A DNA stretch of 64,000 nt from Pseudalkalibacillus salsuginis (GCF_021646685.1 NZ_JAKJHW010000001.1:930001-994000), one strand, 5' to 3'. Counted from the first letter of the stretch, positions 52,852 through 63,114 are shown. Notes: generated by a model from the letters alone, not told the origin. Made by a program: numbers and translations.

Positions 52852-53412
52852 TTGAAAACTCTTGTTATCGTAACACACCCAAGCATAGAAACATCCGTCA
52901 TAAATAAACGATGGGTGGAAGAAATTAAAAAATATCCGGAAAAGTATACTGTGCACGAATTGCATAAGGTTTACCCTGACGGAAACATTGATGCGGATCA
53001 AGAACAGCAATTAATTGAATCGCATGGTAATCTTGTTTTACAGTTCCCTATATATTGGTTTAATTGTCCACCTCTCCTTAAAAAATGGTTGGACGATGTT
53101 TTAGCTTATGGATGGGCTTATGGTTCAAATGGAGGGGATAAATTAAAGAATCGCAAAGTTGCTTTAGGTGTATCTGCAGGAATTAAAAAAGAAGATTATA
53201 GTGAAAATGGACGGTATCGGTATACACTTGAACAAATATTAATTCCATTTGAAACGATATTCCTGTATTGCAATGCAGATTATCGTTCGTTATTTCCGTT
53301 TTATGGCAAAGAAAATGAGCCGGGTGGAAACGAAAAAGAAGAAAATGGACCGGGTGCAAGAGAGTTGGAAAAAAGTGCTCAGGATTATTTGAACTTTATA
53401 GACAGCCTCTAA
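52852..53412 (+). CDS. NAD(P)H-dependent oxidoreductase (flavodoxin-like, quinone type)
   Basis: The 186-residue protein matches the NQO1/KefF/YwrO flavodoxin-like fold: TLVIVTHPSIETSV near the start, LVLQFPIYWFNCPPLLKKWLDDV near 63-85, split here as LQFPIYWFN and LLKKWLDDV, and YGWAYG for FMN binding. It likely reduces quinones or diamide-type compounds with two electrons. The start is TTG 52852 with AGGAGGAC upstream. It is convergent with an HxlR regulator and has an operator-like palindrome on its promoter, so the two form a stress-response pair. Confidence 0.85.
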   Translation: MKTLVIVTHPSIETSVINKRWVEEIKKYPEKYTVHELHKVYPDGNIDADQEQQLIESHGNLVLQFPIYWFNCPPLLKKWLDDVLAYGWAYGSNGGDKLKNRKVALGVSAGIKKEDYSENGRYRYTLEQILIPFETIFLYCNADYRSLFPFYGKENEPGGNEKEENGPGARELEKSAQDYLNFIDSL

Positions 53413-53435
53413 TAGGAAGAGCTTTATTGAAGCTA

Positions 53436-53470
53436 TAAAGAAAAGCGCAAGCCGCCCTGGTCAGCTGCCG
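53436..53470 (+). repeat. R1 left-end fragment
   Basis: ATAAAGAAAAGCGCAAGCCG and CCCTGGTCAGC match the left end of R1 only. It lies between the convergent oxidoreductase and HxlR genes. Confidence 0.65.
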
Positions 53471-53488
53471 CTGTACAGCTCACAAATC

Positions 53489-53836
53489 TTATAAACGGTT
53501 TTTTTCTCCCCACTCGCACATCATATTTAATAATGGAACGAGAGAAAGACCACGATCAGATAATGAATATTCTACTTTTGGAGGTATTTGGGGAAATTCC
53601 TTACGTATGATAAGGCCATCTGCCTCCAGCTCTTTTAACATGATGCTTAGCGTTTTAAAAGAAATGGTACCGATACTTCGCTTCAACTCATTATGCCTCA
53701 TCCTTTTATTTTCTGAGAGCCAATACATAATGATCATTTTATATTTACCTCCTATCAAGGATAACGTATATCCAAAGCCGGTGTCTTTTTGTCCTACACC
53801 AGTCGGAACACAGGTTTTTCTGACTTTACGTTGCAC
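53489..53836 (-). CDS. HxlR-family transcriptional regulator
   Basis: The 115-residue winged-helix regulator has the HxlR/DUF24 pattern: LIGGKYKMIIMYWL, NELKRSIGTISFKTLSIMLKELEADGLI, here GGKYKMIIMYWL and MLKELEADGLI, followed by VEYSLSDRG and a dimer helix. Cys9 lies near the N-terminus, where YodB-type sensors carry their reactive Cys. It probably senses electrophiles or quinones and represses the neighbouring oxidoreductase gene. The start is GTG 53836 with AAAGGAG. AATGTATATACATT (53872-53885) upstream may be its own operator. Confidence 0.87.
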   Translation of the reverse strand: MQRKVRKTCVPTGVGQKDTGFGYTLSLIGGKYKMIIMYWLSENKRMRHNELKRSIGTISFKTLSIMLKELEADGLIIRKEFPQIPPKVEYSLSDRGLSLVPLLNMMCEWGEKNRL

Positions 53837-54029
53837 TAGTTACACTCTCCTTTAGGTAGGTATATGATATAAATGTATATACATTATTATAGACCATTAT
53901 GTAGTCTTAAAGGGTGTTAAAAAGATTGTATAAAATTTAGCTATACCTCTATTTGAATAAATTTTAACAAAACATCCCTAAAACGACTATTAAAAAACGT
54001 CTTCATTTGATTATTTGGCACGACACAAT

Positions 54030-54065
54030 TAACCCTTGGCATAATCGTTTTTATACCAAGGGTTA
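54030..54065. terminator. Hairpin between HxlR gene and 61-residue gene
   Basis: TAACCCTTGG and CCAAGGGTTA pair perfectly. The remaining 364 bases between 53837 and 54200 show no other gene. Confidence 0.6.
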
Positions 54066-54200
54066 TTGGATGGTATCCGATTGAACCTTCTATCTCGAAC
54101 TTGATTAAACCACAGTACTACAGCGTTTTAAGTTGTAAACGCGCATGTAAACATCAATTTTAAAACAAGAATCGTATACAACACTACTCGTAATTGAACA

Positions 54201-54386
54201 TTAAAAGCAATCTTTTGTGGACAAAACTTGGTCATTTTTTAATAAAAAAATGTTTTCCTCGAATCTATACTTGCATTTCGCCTGGTTTTCGATCGACATA
54301 TAGGGTATTGTTTTCACACGCTTCTCTATCGCATTCTCTGGGTTATTCAGCAATTCGTTCCATCGTTCATCATCTAACCATTTCAC
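54201..54386 (-). CDS. Small hypothetical protein downstream of araM
   Basis: The 61-residue frame begins MKWLDDERWNELLNNPENAI and ends KDCF. AAGGAG stands nine bases before the GTG at 54386, in the right place for the end of the arabinan operon. I do not recognise it, and it may be a decayed remnant. Confidence 0.5.
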   Translation of the reverse strand: MKWLDDERWNELLNNPENAIEKRVKTIPYMSIENQAKCKYRFEENIFLLKNDQVLSTKDCF

Positions 54387-54431
54387 TATTGGACACTCCT
54401 TTTTCGGCTTTTTAATCGTTTGTCAAAAAGT

Positions 54432-55634
54432 CTATATGGGTAACGAATCGATTGGATATGTGATGCTGGATTGCTTGAATTGATTGATTAAAAACAACCC
54501 TGTACATCTTTCTCTTAATTTATAAGCTTCGTTCAAGCTCTCTTGCACCAGGTCGTTAGAGATGTGCAAATCAACAGCAGTCGTGGGACCACCGACTGTT
54601 TTTAATAGCTTTCTAAGCTTGCTCGGATCAGGTAGTTCATCAATCAAGTCTTTTATGGCCCCCCAATGTTTTCTTAACGATTCATTATAAGGGGTCGCTA
54701 TGGACAGATGTTCTACATCCAACTGCTCTCCTAATTGTTTATATAATTCAGAAATGATCGCCGTTGCCACACCGACCTTTGCACCATGCAGCAGCTGTTC
54801 TTCATTTTTATCAAGAAGATCCATTTCCCAAAAGTGAGACAAGTGATGCTCCCCACCAGATGCTGGCCGTGAAAAGTCAAGAAGAAGCATAACCAACCCG
54901 GATTCCACCAAAGATTGCATCAAAATTGCAATACCATCAGCATCACCTTGTGCAATCATTTCTGCATTCGAAACACACGCTTCAAGTGAACGCCTCGTTA
55001 TATCAGAAGCCAATTGATTATAGGGTTCGTTTCCGATCAATTCTGAGATTTTCCAATCAAGCAATGAGGTGTACTTGCCTAAAATATCACCAAAGCCAGC
55101 CGCAGTCAGCTGCTTTGGAGCTGCAGCCAAAAGATCAACATCTGCAAAAACAGCCAGAGGGGAAGTCGTTTGAACGGTTTGCTTCATTCCTCGAAATAAT
55201 AACGGAGCACCTTTTGAAGTGAAACCATCGACGGATGCAGCTGTTGGCACAGATATGAAAGGTATGTTCATTTTATATCCTATAAAACGTACGATATCAT
55301 GGATGGTTCCCGTCCCAACTGCTATCAAAGCATCCGTAAATGGCGGCATTTCTGCAAATAATTGAATGAGGGTCGGTTCGTCTGCAAGTACCTGACCATG
55401 TTGATTGGGCTGCAAAATGATCAGCTGATGGTCAATATGATGGGGCAATATCTTTGAAAGCTGTAGCCCCGCGGCTTCATTGGTATTTTTGTCTGCTACT
55501 AAAATAACGTTTTTAAAACGCTTTGATTCCATATATAGGGGAATCTGTTGCAAGGCTCCTTTTTCGATCGTGACTTCAGGAAGGACAGTCCCTCCATACT
55601 GAACCAACCCCCTTATTTCTGGTATTATCTTCAA
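54432..55634 (-). CDS. araM: Glycerol-1-phosphate dehydrogenase AraM
   Basis: The 400-residue enzyme of the iron-alcohol-dehydrogenase fold reduces dihydroxyacetone phosphate to sn-glycerol 1-phosphate with NAD(P)H. Motifs are VGTGTIHDIVRF near 108 (cofactor), PTAASVDGFTSKGAP near 130, GFGDILGKYTSLLDW (metal-binding Asp) near 184, and SGGEHHLSHFWEM with the two metal-binding His near 265. In B. subtilis it is part of the ara operon. The start TTG 55634 has GGGTGG eight bases upstream. Confidence 0.92.
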   Translation of the reverse strand: MKIIPEIRGLVQYGGTVLPEVTIEKGALQQIPLYMESKRFKNVILVADKNTNEAAGLQLSKILPHHIDHQLIILQPNQHGQVLADEPTLIQLFAEMPPFTDALIAVGTGTIHDIVRFIGYKMNIPFISVPTAASVDGFTSKGAPLLFRGMKQTVQTTSPLAVFADVDLLAAAPKQLTAAGFGDILGKYTSLLDWKISELIGNEPYNQLASDITRRSLEACVSNAEMIAQGDADGIAILMQSLVESGLVMLLLDFSRPASGGEHHLSHFWEMDLLDKNEEQLLHGAKVGVATAIISELYKQLGEQLDVEHLSIATPYNESLRKHWGAIKDLIDELPDPSKLRKLLKTVGGPTTAVDLHISNDLVQESLNEAYKLRERCTGLFLINQFKQSSITYPIDSLPI

Positions 55635-55659
55635 GATTAACACCACCCAATTGATTTTA

Positions 55660-55835
55660 TTGCGAGGCTGAACCTTAGTTACGCTCGTACTGGGATTCCT
55701 TAAGTTTTCAACGACACCGAACGATCTTCTCTATGAAAAGTCATCCCCTCCACGTATAAAGAAAACCGAACAAAACCAAGCCTCTGACTTAGGTTAAAGC
55801 AAAGTAGCGCTTATACTGAAATCCTTATCACGTGT
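55660..55835. repeat. R3 repeat fragments
   Basis: GCTGAACCTTAGTTACGCTC (55668) and ACCAAGCCTCTGACTTAGG with AGCGCTTATACTGAAATCC (55778-55824) are two overlapping R3-type fragments between araM and abfA. They interrupt the operon without adding an open frame. Confidence 0.5.
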
Positions 55836-55862
55836 AAAAAGAACGGATCGTACGTTCCTTTT
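55836..55862 (-). terminator. Terminator after abfA
   Basis: On the minus strand AAAAGGAACG and CGTTCTTTTT pair around TACGATC, ten bases after the abfA stop, which may partly separate araM from abfA. Confidence 0.65.
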
Positions 55863-55872
55863 GAAGTTAAGG

Positions 55873-57357
55873 TCAGCAAATCGTTAAGACGGTTACAGAC
55901 ATTGCGGGTAGCACGACTTCCAAAGTATGTCCTGCAACACTGTAATGTTGAAATGGGATTGGTTTCACATTGTCAGGTTCATCGAAAGTATTTCTCGCAT
56001 CCATAGAGGAAGAGGTAAGGATACGGCCAGATACCTCCGCCAATGAAATGTCACCACGCATGTCAAGGTGAATCGTAGAAGCCTTTCTATGATCTAGATT
56101 ACAAAGACTTATATGGATTTTTCCATCTGTATCTTTAGATGCTGATGCAGTCACCTGGGGTATGGATTGATCACCAATTTTAATCGAATCTACGTTAATA
56201 TCCATCGAAAGCTTCTTTGCGCCCTGATGCACTTTATACATTTCAAACACATGATAGGTCGGTGTTACGGTCATCTTATCCTTCTCTGTCAATACCATTG
56301 CTTGTAGGACATTAACGGTTTGAGCGATGTTCGCCATCTGGACCCGATCACAATGATCATTAAATATATTTAGCGTAACACCTGCCACTAAAGCATCTCT
56401 GATTGTATTTTGTTGATACAGAAAACCCGGATTTGTGTCTGGTTCTACATCAAACCAAGTTCCCCATTCATCAACAATCAGGCCCACCCGTTTAGCTGCA
56501 TCATACTGATCCATGATGGTTGCATGTTTCGTGATCAGTTCATCCATTTGTAAAGCTTTTTTCATGGTGATGGTCCATTCATCCTCTGTGAAATCGGTGG
56601 CAGATCCTTTTCCTTTCCAGAAGTCTCCCGGAATCGTATAATAGTGCAAACTTAGACCGTCCATAAGATGCCCAGCTTCTCGCATCAAAACCTCTGTCCA
56701 AGTGAAATCATCGACATTTGCACCACCTGCGATTTTGTAAATCTTATTCTTACCATAATTACGTACATAGGTTTGATAACGTCGGTATAGATCAGCGTAA
56801 TACTCAGGACGCATGTTACCGCCGCATCCCCAGCTCTCATTCCCAACGCCGAAGTACTTCAGCTTCCAAGGCTCTTCTCTGCCGTTTTCCATTCTCCAGT
56901 CCGCCATAGGCGATTCGCCATCGAATGTCAAGTACTCTACCCATTCAGACATTTCCTGAACGGTTCCGCTCCCGACATTTCCACATATGTATGGCTCAGC
57001 CCCTAGCAGCCCACAAAGCACCATGAATTCATGAGTACCAAAATGGTTATTCTCTATAACGCCGCCCCAATGTGTATTGACCATTCGTTTCCGTTTTTCT
57101 CGAGGGCCAATACCGTCTTTCCAATGGTATTCATCGGCAAAGCATCCTCCAGGCCAACGAAGTACAGGAATGTCGAGCTTTCGGAGTGCGTTCAATACAT
57201 CAGTTCGAATACCCAATGTATTGGGGATCGCAGAATCCTCACCTACCCAGATTCCTTCATATATGCATCGGCCGAGATGTTCTGCAAAATGTCCATAAAT
57301 ATTCCTGTTTATGGTTCCTTGAATGACATCTGAATTCACAACGATCTTATTTTCCAT
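55873..57357 (-). CDS. abfA: Alpha-L-arabinofuranosidase, GH51
   Basis: The cytosolic enzyme of 494 residues releases terminal L-arabinose from arabino-oligosaccharides. The acid/base Glu174 lies in [11 protein letters not shown], and the nucleophile Glu297 in [10 protein letters not shown], the expected GH51 pair. There is no signal peptide, so it acts on imported oligomers. GAGGAGTATT precedes the ATG at 57357. It lies between a secreted GH43 and araM in the minus-strand cluster. Confidence 0.95.
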   Translation of the reverse strand: MENKIVVNSDVIQGTINRNIYGHFAEHLGRCIYEGIWVGEDSAIPNTLGIRTDVLNALRKLDIPVLRWPGGCFADEYHWKDGIGPREKRKRMVNTHWGGVIENNHFGTHEFMVLCGLLGAEPYICGNVGSGTVQEMSEWVEYLTFDGESPMADWRMENGREEPWKLKYFGVGNESWGCGGNMRPEYYADLYRRYQTYVRNYGKNKIYKIAGGANVDDFTWTEVLMREAGHLMDGLSLHYYTIPGDFWKGKGSATDFTEDEWTITMKKALQMDELITKHATIMDQYDAAKRVGLIVDEWGTWFDVEPDTNPGFLYQQNTIRDALVAGVTLNIFNDHCDRVQMANIAQTVNVLQAMVLTEKDKMTVTPTYHVFEMYKVHQGAKKLSMDINVDSIKIGDQSIPQVTASASKDTDGKIHISLCNLDHRKASTIHLDMRGDISLAEVSGRILTSSSMDARNTFDEPDNVKPIPFQHYSVAGHTLEVVLPAMSVTVLTIC

Positions 57358-57444
57358 AACGTAATACTCCTCTATGAATTTGATAATATTATTGATGGAT
57401 AACGGTGGAAGTCGCGGAAGGATGGTTCAAAAAGATCGGTTCTA

Positions 57445-59856
57445 TCAGCGAATTCCCCCTGAAATTTCCGAAATTTCCTGCTCTGAGAGTGTTCCCTGAT
57501 AAATGCGCAGCTCGTCCATTAAGCCTTTGAAAGGAGGATCCCACCAATTGACACCAAGGCTGAAGAGGCTGTCAGCAGTCGTAAACGTATTCGGGAATCC
57601 AGCCCCTGTAAACGTTTCCTGACCGTCAACATAGACCTTTATCGTGCCATTGCCGACAGTGAACGCAAGATGTGTCCATTCATCTGTTCCAATTTGCATT
57701 CCGGCCGCGGCATCATACCATGTAGATCCTGCTGACCATACCATCGTATGATTTTGGACTCCAATGTGCCCTTTAGGCACTAAGCTGACCCAATGATTCG
57801 AATCCCTGGCACCAAAGAAGGCCGTTGTATAGGTCGTTAATTGTTCAGGATTCAACCAGAGCGAAACAGAATACGCATCACCTAAAATGAGGCCATCAGG
57901 GAGTCGGATTCCTGATGAACCATTGAACAGCGCTGCATCCCCAGCAACACCTCCAGTGAAGGAAATGTTACCATCTATATAGTTGATTCGATCACCCGTG
58001 GCTGTACCTGGGTCAAAGTTACCGGTACTATCGCTAAGGTTGCCTTCAAAAGCGTAATATGCGATTAACCCTTCCTCTCTTTCCGCAAGAACGGAAATTG
58101 CAAAGCTTTTCGATGCTGTAGCATCACCTTTTACAATTGTTGCTGTCAGTATTGCCGTTACATTTTCCAACCCAGCCTCTGGTCGATGAACGATTCCCTC
58201 ATCCGTTATGACGTCGGTATTGGAGGAATGCCAAGAGATTTCTGTTCCGTGAGTACCAACCGTCGGTAATGTCAAGTCATCTATTATGTTGCTTGTATCT
58301 CCCAAGCTCAAGTCCGCTCGGACGTCTTCGACGAGTTGTTCATCTGATCTGTCCGAGATCATTTTACTGCCCCAAATAGAAACACCTTGTTTGGACACTG
58401 CACTGAATGTCATTTTATAGGTTTCTGATGTGAGATCCCATTGACGCAGAAACACCCCATCATATGTTACACCATCCAAGGTCAGTGCTGCGCTGTTATG
58501 ACCTGTCTTTTTCCATTTTCCACTGACTTCTCCAGAAACCTTATTGTTTTTATGAAGGCTTATCGTAACAGATTCTTTAATATCTTCAGAAATATCTTTG
58601 CCATGATTGATAAATTTGTAATCGCCTATGATATCTTTTCGGTAAACTTCATCAAGAGATTCCCCTCCGTACCGATAGGGTGCAACTACCGGCCAGCCAT
58701 CCTTATTCATGAACATTTGATGAACCCGGATTTCATGGGTCTCACCTCTTTCCGGAAAGCGTGAATGGAATATTAAAAATTGCTGACCTGTTTCTTGATC
58801 GTAAAAGACTGAATTATGACCTGGTGAAACATAACCAGTGCCAATACCTGTTCCCGGGTCACCAATTTTCCTTTCAAACAAGTAGTTCCCCATCAATTTT
58901 ACGCCATAGGGTTCGATGGAACGATCGTCAAAAATAGTGCCAGGTTTGCCATGGACATCAATCATGTTATTGTCTTCAGCATCGTAATACGGTCCATCAG
59001 GATTTTTGGATCGAGCAACCCGCATATTGTAACCACCGTCTGAAGTAAGCCCTCCGAAAGACAAATACATATAATAATAATCAGTTTCTGGATGATATTG
59101 AATATATGGACCCTCGATTCTGCTGTGGTTCCCTCCCATCAGCTTTTTACCGTATCCTTGACCCGGAAGAGGCTTTCCTGTTTCAGGATTCATTTCCAGT
59201 ATGAAAATGCCGCCGGAATAAGAACCGTACATCATCCAAAGCTTCCCGTTCTTATCAAAGAAGGTATGAGGATCAACTACATTCGGATGCTTTGTGGCAT
59301 CGTACTTTTCGGGATATAGGCCATCATCATAAGGGGTTCCATCCACATCAGATTCTTCATCAGTCATCCCCGACTTTAAAATGATCCCTAAGTCTTTATA
59401 GGGACCTTCGACTTTGTCAGCTACTGCTACACCCATTGCTGACCTTGGGGAATCTCCTCTGCACGTGTTGTAATACATATAAAACTTGCCGTCCTTCAGC
59501 TGAACAACATCTGCTGCCCAAAGGGTGTCCGTTTCCGCCCATGATAGCGTTTCTTCTAATTCTTGCAATACATTATCAAATAATGGATTGTCAGGATGAA
59601 CACCCGATGCCACAAGCTCCCACTGTTGGAAGTCCTTCGTCTTTGCTGCAGCCAAGTGTGAACCGAATACATAAAAGGTGTCATCTACCTTGATAACTGA
59701 AGGATCATGTACAGATGCCTCTTTAAAAACAGGCCCCTCCTCCCCTCGTCCACCATCAGGTTTATGACTGTCACTATTGGCAACCGCTGAGCCCGGTATC
59801 ATTAAGGTGACAAATAAAAAGGGCAGAAATAATTTTCTGCAAAAAAATTTTTTCAT
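57445..59856 (-). CDS. Secreted GH43 arabinanase with C-terminal LamG domain
   Basis: The 803-residue exported enzyme has a signal peptide (about 1-26), a five-bladed GH43 domain (about 45-400), a GH43-associated beta domain with a short helical linker (about 405-505), an atrophied bacterial Ig-like domain (about 510-590) and a C-terminal LamG/concanavalin-like domain (about 600-795). Asp51 (HDPSV), Asp195 (VVDPHTFF) and Glu248 (SRIEGPY) form the GH43 triad. It likely cuts alpha-1,5-arabinan like Abn2. It stands 87 bases upstream of abfA. Confidence 0.92.
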   Translation of the reverse strand: MKKFFCRKLFLPFLFVTLMIPGSAVANSDSHKPDGGRGEEGPVFKEASVHDPSVIKVDDTFYVFGSHLAAAKTKDFQQWELVASGVHPDNPLFDNVLQELEETLSWAETDTLWAADVVQLKDGKFYMYYNTCRGDSPRSAMGVAVADKVEGPYKDLGIILKSGMTDEESDVDGTPYDDGLYPEKYDATKHPNVVDPHTFFDKNGKLWMMYGSYSGGIFILEMNPETGKPLPGQGYGKKLMGGNHSRIEGPYIQYHPETDYYYMYLSFGGLTSDGGYNMRVARSKNPDGPYYDAEDNNMIDVHGKPGTIFDDRSIEPYGVKLMGNYLFERKIGDPGTGIGTGYVSPGHNSVFYDQETGQQFLIFHSRFPERGETHEIRVHQMFMNKDGWPVVAPYRYGGESLDEVYRKDIIGDYKFINHGKDISEDIKESVTISLHKNNKVSGEVSGKWKKTGHNSAALTLDGVTYDGVFLRQWDLTSETYKMTFSAVSKQGVSIWGSKMISDRSDEQLVEDVRADLSLGDTSNIIDDLTLPTVGTHGTEISWHSSNTDVITDEGIVHRPEAGLENVTAILTATIVKGDATASKSFAISVLAEREEGLIAYYAFEGNLSDSTGNFDPGTATGDRINYIDGNISFTGGVAGDAALFNGSSGIRLPDGLILGDAYSVSLWLNPEQLTTYTTAFFGARDSNHWVSLVPKGHIGVQNHTMVWSAGSTWYDAAAGMQIGTDEWTHLAFTVGNGTIKVYVDGQETFTGAGFPNTFTTADSLFSLGVNWWDPPFKGLMDELRIYQGTLSEQEISEISGGIR

Positions 59857-59930
59857 ATTCGTCCTATTCTCCTCTCTGTCATACCAGATAAAGAATTGAA
59901 TCTCTCATGGTTGTAAGATGATAAGGGTGA

Positions 59931-60047
59931 GGGCTGTCCCATATGCGTATGACTCTCTCCGTTTCTAGAACATCTAGAGAACAATTCACGGTTTTTTCTC
60001 TAAATGTTGTGATGGAGGTGTCTGACACTTTCTTTTGGAACAGCCCC
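59931..60047. repeat. Long inverted repeat between araN and the GH43 gene
   Basis: GGGCTGTCCC (59931-59940) and GGAACAGCCC (60037-60046) are the arms, with two mismatched positions, around a loop of about 95 bases. It may act as a partial terminator that lowers expression of the downstream genes. Confidence 0.45.
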
Positions 60048-60054
60048 GTCCTAA

Positions 60055-61392
60055 TCATTCCTTCATATTAGTTTTAAGTGTATCTTCTGCTTTTTTAAGC
60101 GCTTCCTCTGGCGTTTGCGATTTTTGCCTGATGACACTGTTAAACACGTTTGTATTAAACTCCGTTGCGACATCCGGGGTGTTCGGTGTAATATTGACAG
60201 CATTGATTTCATCTTTGATTTCTACAAGCGTATCAAATATATCCTCACCGAAGTATTGATAATATTTGTTATCTTCCCGGATTTCTTCACTTTCCCAAAC
60301 ATCGAACCGTGGAGGGTCAAACCCTAAGACCTTCCATAGTTGGATGTTGGCTTCCTTTGTAAGCTTCGCAAATGCCAAAAACTCCTTCGCTAGTTCTGCA
60401 TGTTCCGTTTGGTTTGTGACGACAGTGCCCGTCCCACCCATACCGGCAGAACGGTAGCCGCCCTGTTCCCAAGCTGGCATTGGACGGATGACCATTTTAC
60501 CTTTGAGGTCTGGCATGTAATCCAAGAATCTTCCCATATACCACATTGGCATATTGATGGCTGCTGCTCCGCCTTTATTCATAAATGCATAGAATTCTTC
60601 CGAGTGTTTCTCACCACCAGGTGTCACCTTTGCGATTTTATGCTTGTTAATTTGATCTTTCAAAAACTGGAGCGTCTTTACATTCGTTTCATTGTTAACG
60701 GTAAGCTCTCCATTTTCATTAAAGAAGTCGGATCCTTGTTGGGAAATCATCGACCATAAATTAATGTAATCATTTGTATCAACCGTTGTCATGACCACAT
60801 CCGTATTTTCAACAACCTTTTTGCCAGCTTCATTGAAATCATCCCAAGTTTTGATGGAATCGATATCTACTCCGGCTTCGTCCATGATCTCTTTGTTGTA
60901 ATACATAACAGATGCCCCAACATGAGTGGGCAAACCATAATAGTTTCCATCCTTGGCATAGATGTCAAAGCGTGAGGAGACGAACTTGTCTTTGACCGGA
61001 TCAACATATTCATTCATCGGCAGCATTTGCGGCTCACCCTGTAAGTAATTTGGAAAGCGGCTGATCTCAATATCGGCAATATCCGGTGCACCTTTACCTG
61101 ATTGCAATGCTAACAGCAGATTATTATGCATTTGATCATAGGGGTATGTCTCAGCAACCAATTTGATCGGCTTGTCCGGGTGTTCTTTATTCCAGCGGGG
61201 TACAGCGTCCTTAAAGAAATCCATGTGTAATTCTATAAATGTCCAATAGGTAAGTTCAGTAGCGTTTTCTACATCGCCACCAATCACTTCCGATTCTTCA
61301 GCTTCATTTGAGCTTTGCTTATCACCACTACAAGCCACTAAAACCAATACCATTAATCCTAAAAACGAAACTAAAATACTTGCTTTCTTCAT
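60055..61392 (-). CDS. araN: Arabino-oligosaccharide ABC transporter binding protein AraN
   Basis: The 445-residue lipoprotein has a signal ending VLVACSG (Cys21), then a family 1 solute-binding fold. Blocks such as QMHNNLLLALQSGKGAPDIAD, THVGASVMYYNKEIMD and MPMWYMGRFLDYMPDLKGK, shown here in part, closely follow AraN of B. subtilis. It captures arabinose oligomers and delivers them to AraPQ. The ATPase (MsmX in B. subtilis) is not here. The order differs from B. subtilis, where araN comes before the permeases. Confidence 0.94.
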   Translation of the reverse strand: MKKASILVSFLGLMVLVLVACSGDKQSSNEAEESEVIGGDVENATELTYWTFIELHMDFFKDAVPRWNKEHPDKPIKLVAETYPYDQMHNNLLLALQSGKGAPDIADIEISRFPNYLQGEPQMLPMNEYVDPVKDKFVSSRFDIYAKDGNYYGLPTHVGASVMYYNKEIMDEAGVDIDSIKTWDDFNEAGKKVVENTDVVMTTVDTNDYINLWSMISQQGSDFFNENGELTVNNETNVKTLQFLKDQINKHKIAKVTPGGEKHSEEFYAFMNKGGAAAINMPMWYMGRFLDYMPDLKGKMVIRPMPAWEQGGYRSAGMGGTGTVVTNQTEHAELAKEFLAFAKLTKEANIQLWKVLGFDPPRFDVWESEEIREDNKYYQYFGEDIFDTLVEIKDEINAVNITPNTPDVATEFNTNVFNSVIRQKSQTPEEALKKAEDTLKTNMKE

Positions 61393-61523
61393 AATCCTCC
61401 CCCTTTTCCATAATATTCAAATCTAAAGACCCCATATTCTGATAAAACAATCAAAACTCTTATCACCCCCTACATTAATGAAAACGAATTGCAACAAAAC
61501 AATAACTGCTGCTTTTAATTGAA

Positions 61524-62144
61524 CTATGATAAATGTTGATCCAATTTCCAAAAAATCTTCATAGATAACCACATGCATCCTAATGCCGCAACACCAATGG
61601 AAAAAAAGGGAATCACTCCGGGATAAACCAGAGAGAAATATGCCACTGCAAAGACAACCAATCCACTGGCAAACGTATAATGAAGATTAATCAAACCAAT
61701 AATCAATGCATTTTTGATTTGATGGAACCAAGTTGCTTGATAGTGTACTAATAATGGAAAAGACCATAAAACAATAATGACGTAGAAAAATAAAACAAGG
61801 TAGAATACAAATGGGATGATAAATGTAATTTCACCTGCAGAATGGACAATGACTTGATAACTGAAATAAAGCAATACGCCCACCGCAAACAGTAACCAGC
61901 CTAAAATATTTGAATTAACGAATTCTTGGCGGTAGATCTGGTCAAATGTACGCCTAACCTTGATATCCAGTTCTCCATTTATCCATTTTCTTGATACTCC
62001 TAGCGCTGCTACTGTTGCAGGAAAAATTCCGCCAACGAATAACCCAAGAAGAGAATATAAGAACCACAATACATTTAAAACGGCCAGTCGCATGATCCAA
62101 CTGAAAATAAGATCAAAGGTTGAGACGATTTCTTCCCCCTTCAT
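61524..62144 (-). CDS. DUF624 (YesL/YesV-type) membrane protein
   Basis: The 206-residue protein has about five membrane helices. It starts MKGEEIVSTFDLIFSWIMRLAVLN and contains GIFPATVA, a typical DUF624 motif. These proteins are found beside sugar ABC transporters, and their exact role is unknown. AGGTGG precedes the ATG at 62144, which I choose over 62177. It lies between araQ and araN. Confidence 0.88.
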   Translation of the reverse strand: MKGEEIVSTFDLIFSWIMRLAVLNVLWFLYSLLGLFVGGIFPATVAALGVSRKWINGELDIKVRRTFDQIYRQEFVNSNILGWLLFAVGVLLYFSYQVIVHSAGEITFIIPFVFYLVLFFYVIIVLWSFPLLVHYQATWFHQIKNALIIGLINLHYTFASGLVVFAVAYFSLVYPGVIPFFSIGVAALGCMWLSMKIFWKLDQHLS

Positions 62145-62175
62145 TAGCCTGCCACCTCTTCTTCTCTCTTTCCTC

Positions 62176-62233
62176 ACTGCGGGGTATTACCTGTTCACTT
62201 TTCCCGCAGGAGTTTCGTGAATTTCGTTTAAAG
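62176..62233. repeat. R4 repeat fragment
   Basis: CTGCGGGGTATTACCTG, TTTTCCCGCAGGAGTTTCG and TTTCGTTTAAAGAAA match part of the copy at 42060-42152. It lies between DUF624 and araQ. Confidence 0.5.
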
Positions 62234-62274
62234 AAATTTCCACTAAAAAATACATCATTAAAATTTAACATACC

Positions 62275-63114
62275 CTAACCTTTAACTCCCCCAACAGTAA
62301 GCCCTGCGACAAAGTATCGTTGAAAGAAAATGAAAAGAATAATTATAGGCACAATGGTCATCACAGACCCTGCGATTAAAACATCATAGTTATTCCCATA
62401 TGGTGTCAATAGTGTTGCTAAACCGATCGGCAAGGTGAACATATCATTGGATCGTAGTACAATCAGTGGCCAGAGGAAATTATTCCAGCTATGTAACCCC
62501 TGTAAAATCGCCATCGCTGCTAAAGAAGGCGTCATGAGCGGCAGCATGATCTTAAAGAAAATACCGTATTCGGTAGACCCATCTATTCTTGCGGCATCCA
62601 TCAATTCTTTAGGCAGGCCCAAACAATATTGTCTGAAGAAGAAGACTGCTACCGGTGCCACAATGGCCGGAATTACAACAGCTGCATACGTATTGATCAA
62701 CTGCATCTTGATCATCAACTGGAAAAGCGGCAGCATCAAAATTTCAAAGGGCACCATCAAGATGAACAAGACAAGTGTAAAGAAAAGGTTTTTGCCCTTA
62801 AAGTCATATAAAGCTAATGCATACCCAACCATTGACGAGAAAAATAAAGAGAGAATGATCGTTATTGCTGAGATAGCCAAACTATTGCCGTACCATGTCC
62901 AATAATCAGCTGCTTGGGTGAATATATACGTATAATTGTCCAAGTTCAATGTGCTTGGATCCAAAGTCAGACTAATCCCTTTTCTCATCAATTCAGTTGA
63001 AGGCCTAAAGGAGGATAGCAACAAACTTAGGATGGGAAACAGCGTAATGAAAGCGATTACAAAAAAGCTGATATTTGTTATCCATTTTAATGATTTGCTG
63101 TTCTTCCGTTCCAT
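62275..63114 (-). CDS. araQ: ABC transporter permease AraQ
   Basis: The 279-residue inner-membrane permease has six helices and the cytoplasmic EAA-type loop DAARIDGSTEYGIFFKIMLP near 180, which docks to the ATPase. It is of the MalG type and forms the AraPQ channel with its neighbour. The stop of araP immediately precedes its ATG, so the two are coupled. Confidence 0.92.
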   Translation of the reverse strand: MERKNSKSLKWITNISFFVIAFITLFPILSLLLSSFRPSTELMRKGISLTLDPSTLNLDNYTYIFTQAADYWTWYGNSLAISAITIILSLFFSSMVGYALALYDFKGKNLFFTLVLFILMVPFEILMLPLFQLMIKMQLINTYAAVVIPAIVAPVAVFFFRQYCLGLPKELMDAARIDGSTEYGIFFKIMLPLMTPSLAAMAILQGLHSWNNFLWPLIVLRSNDMFTLPIGLATLLTPYGNNYDVLIAGSVMTIVPIIILFIFFQRYFVAGLTVGGVKG

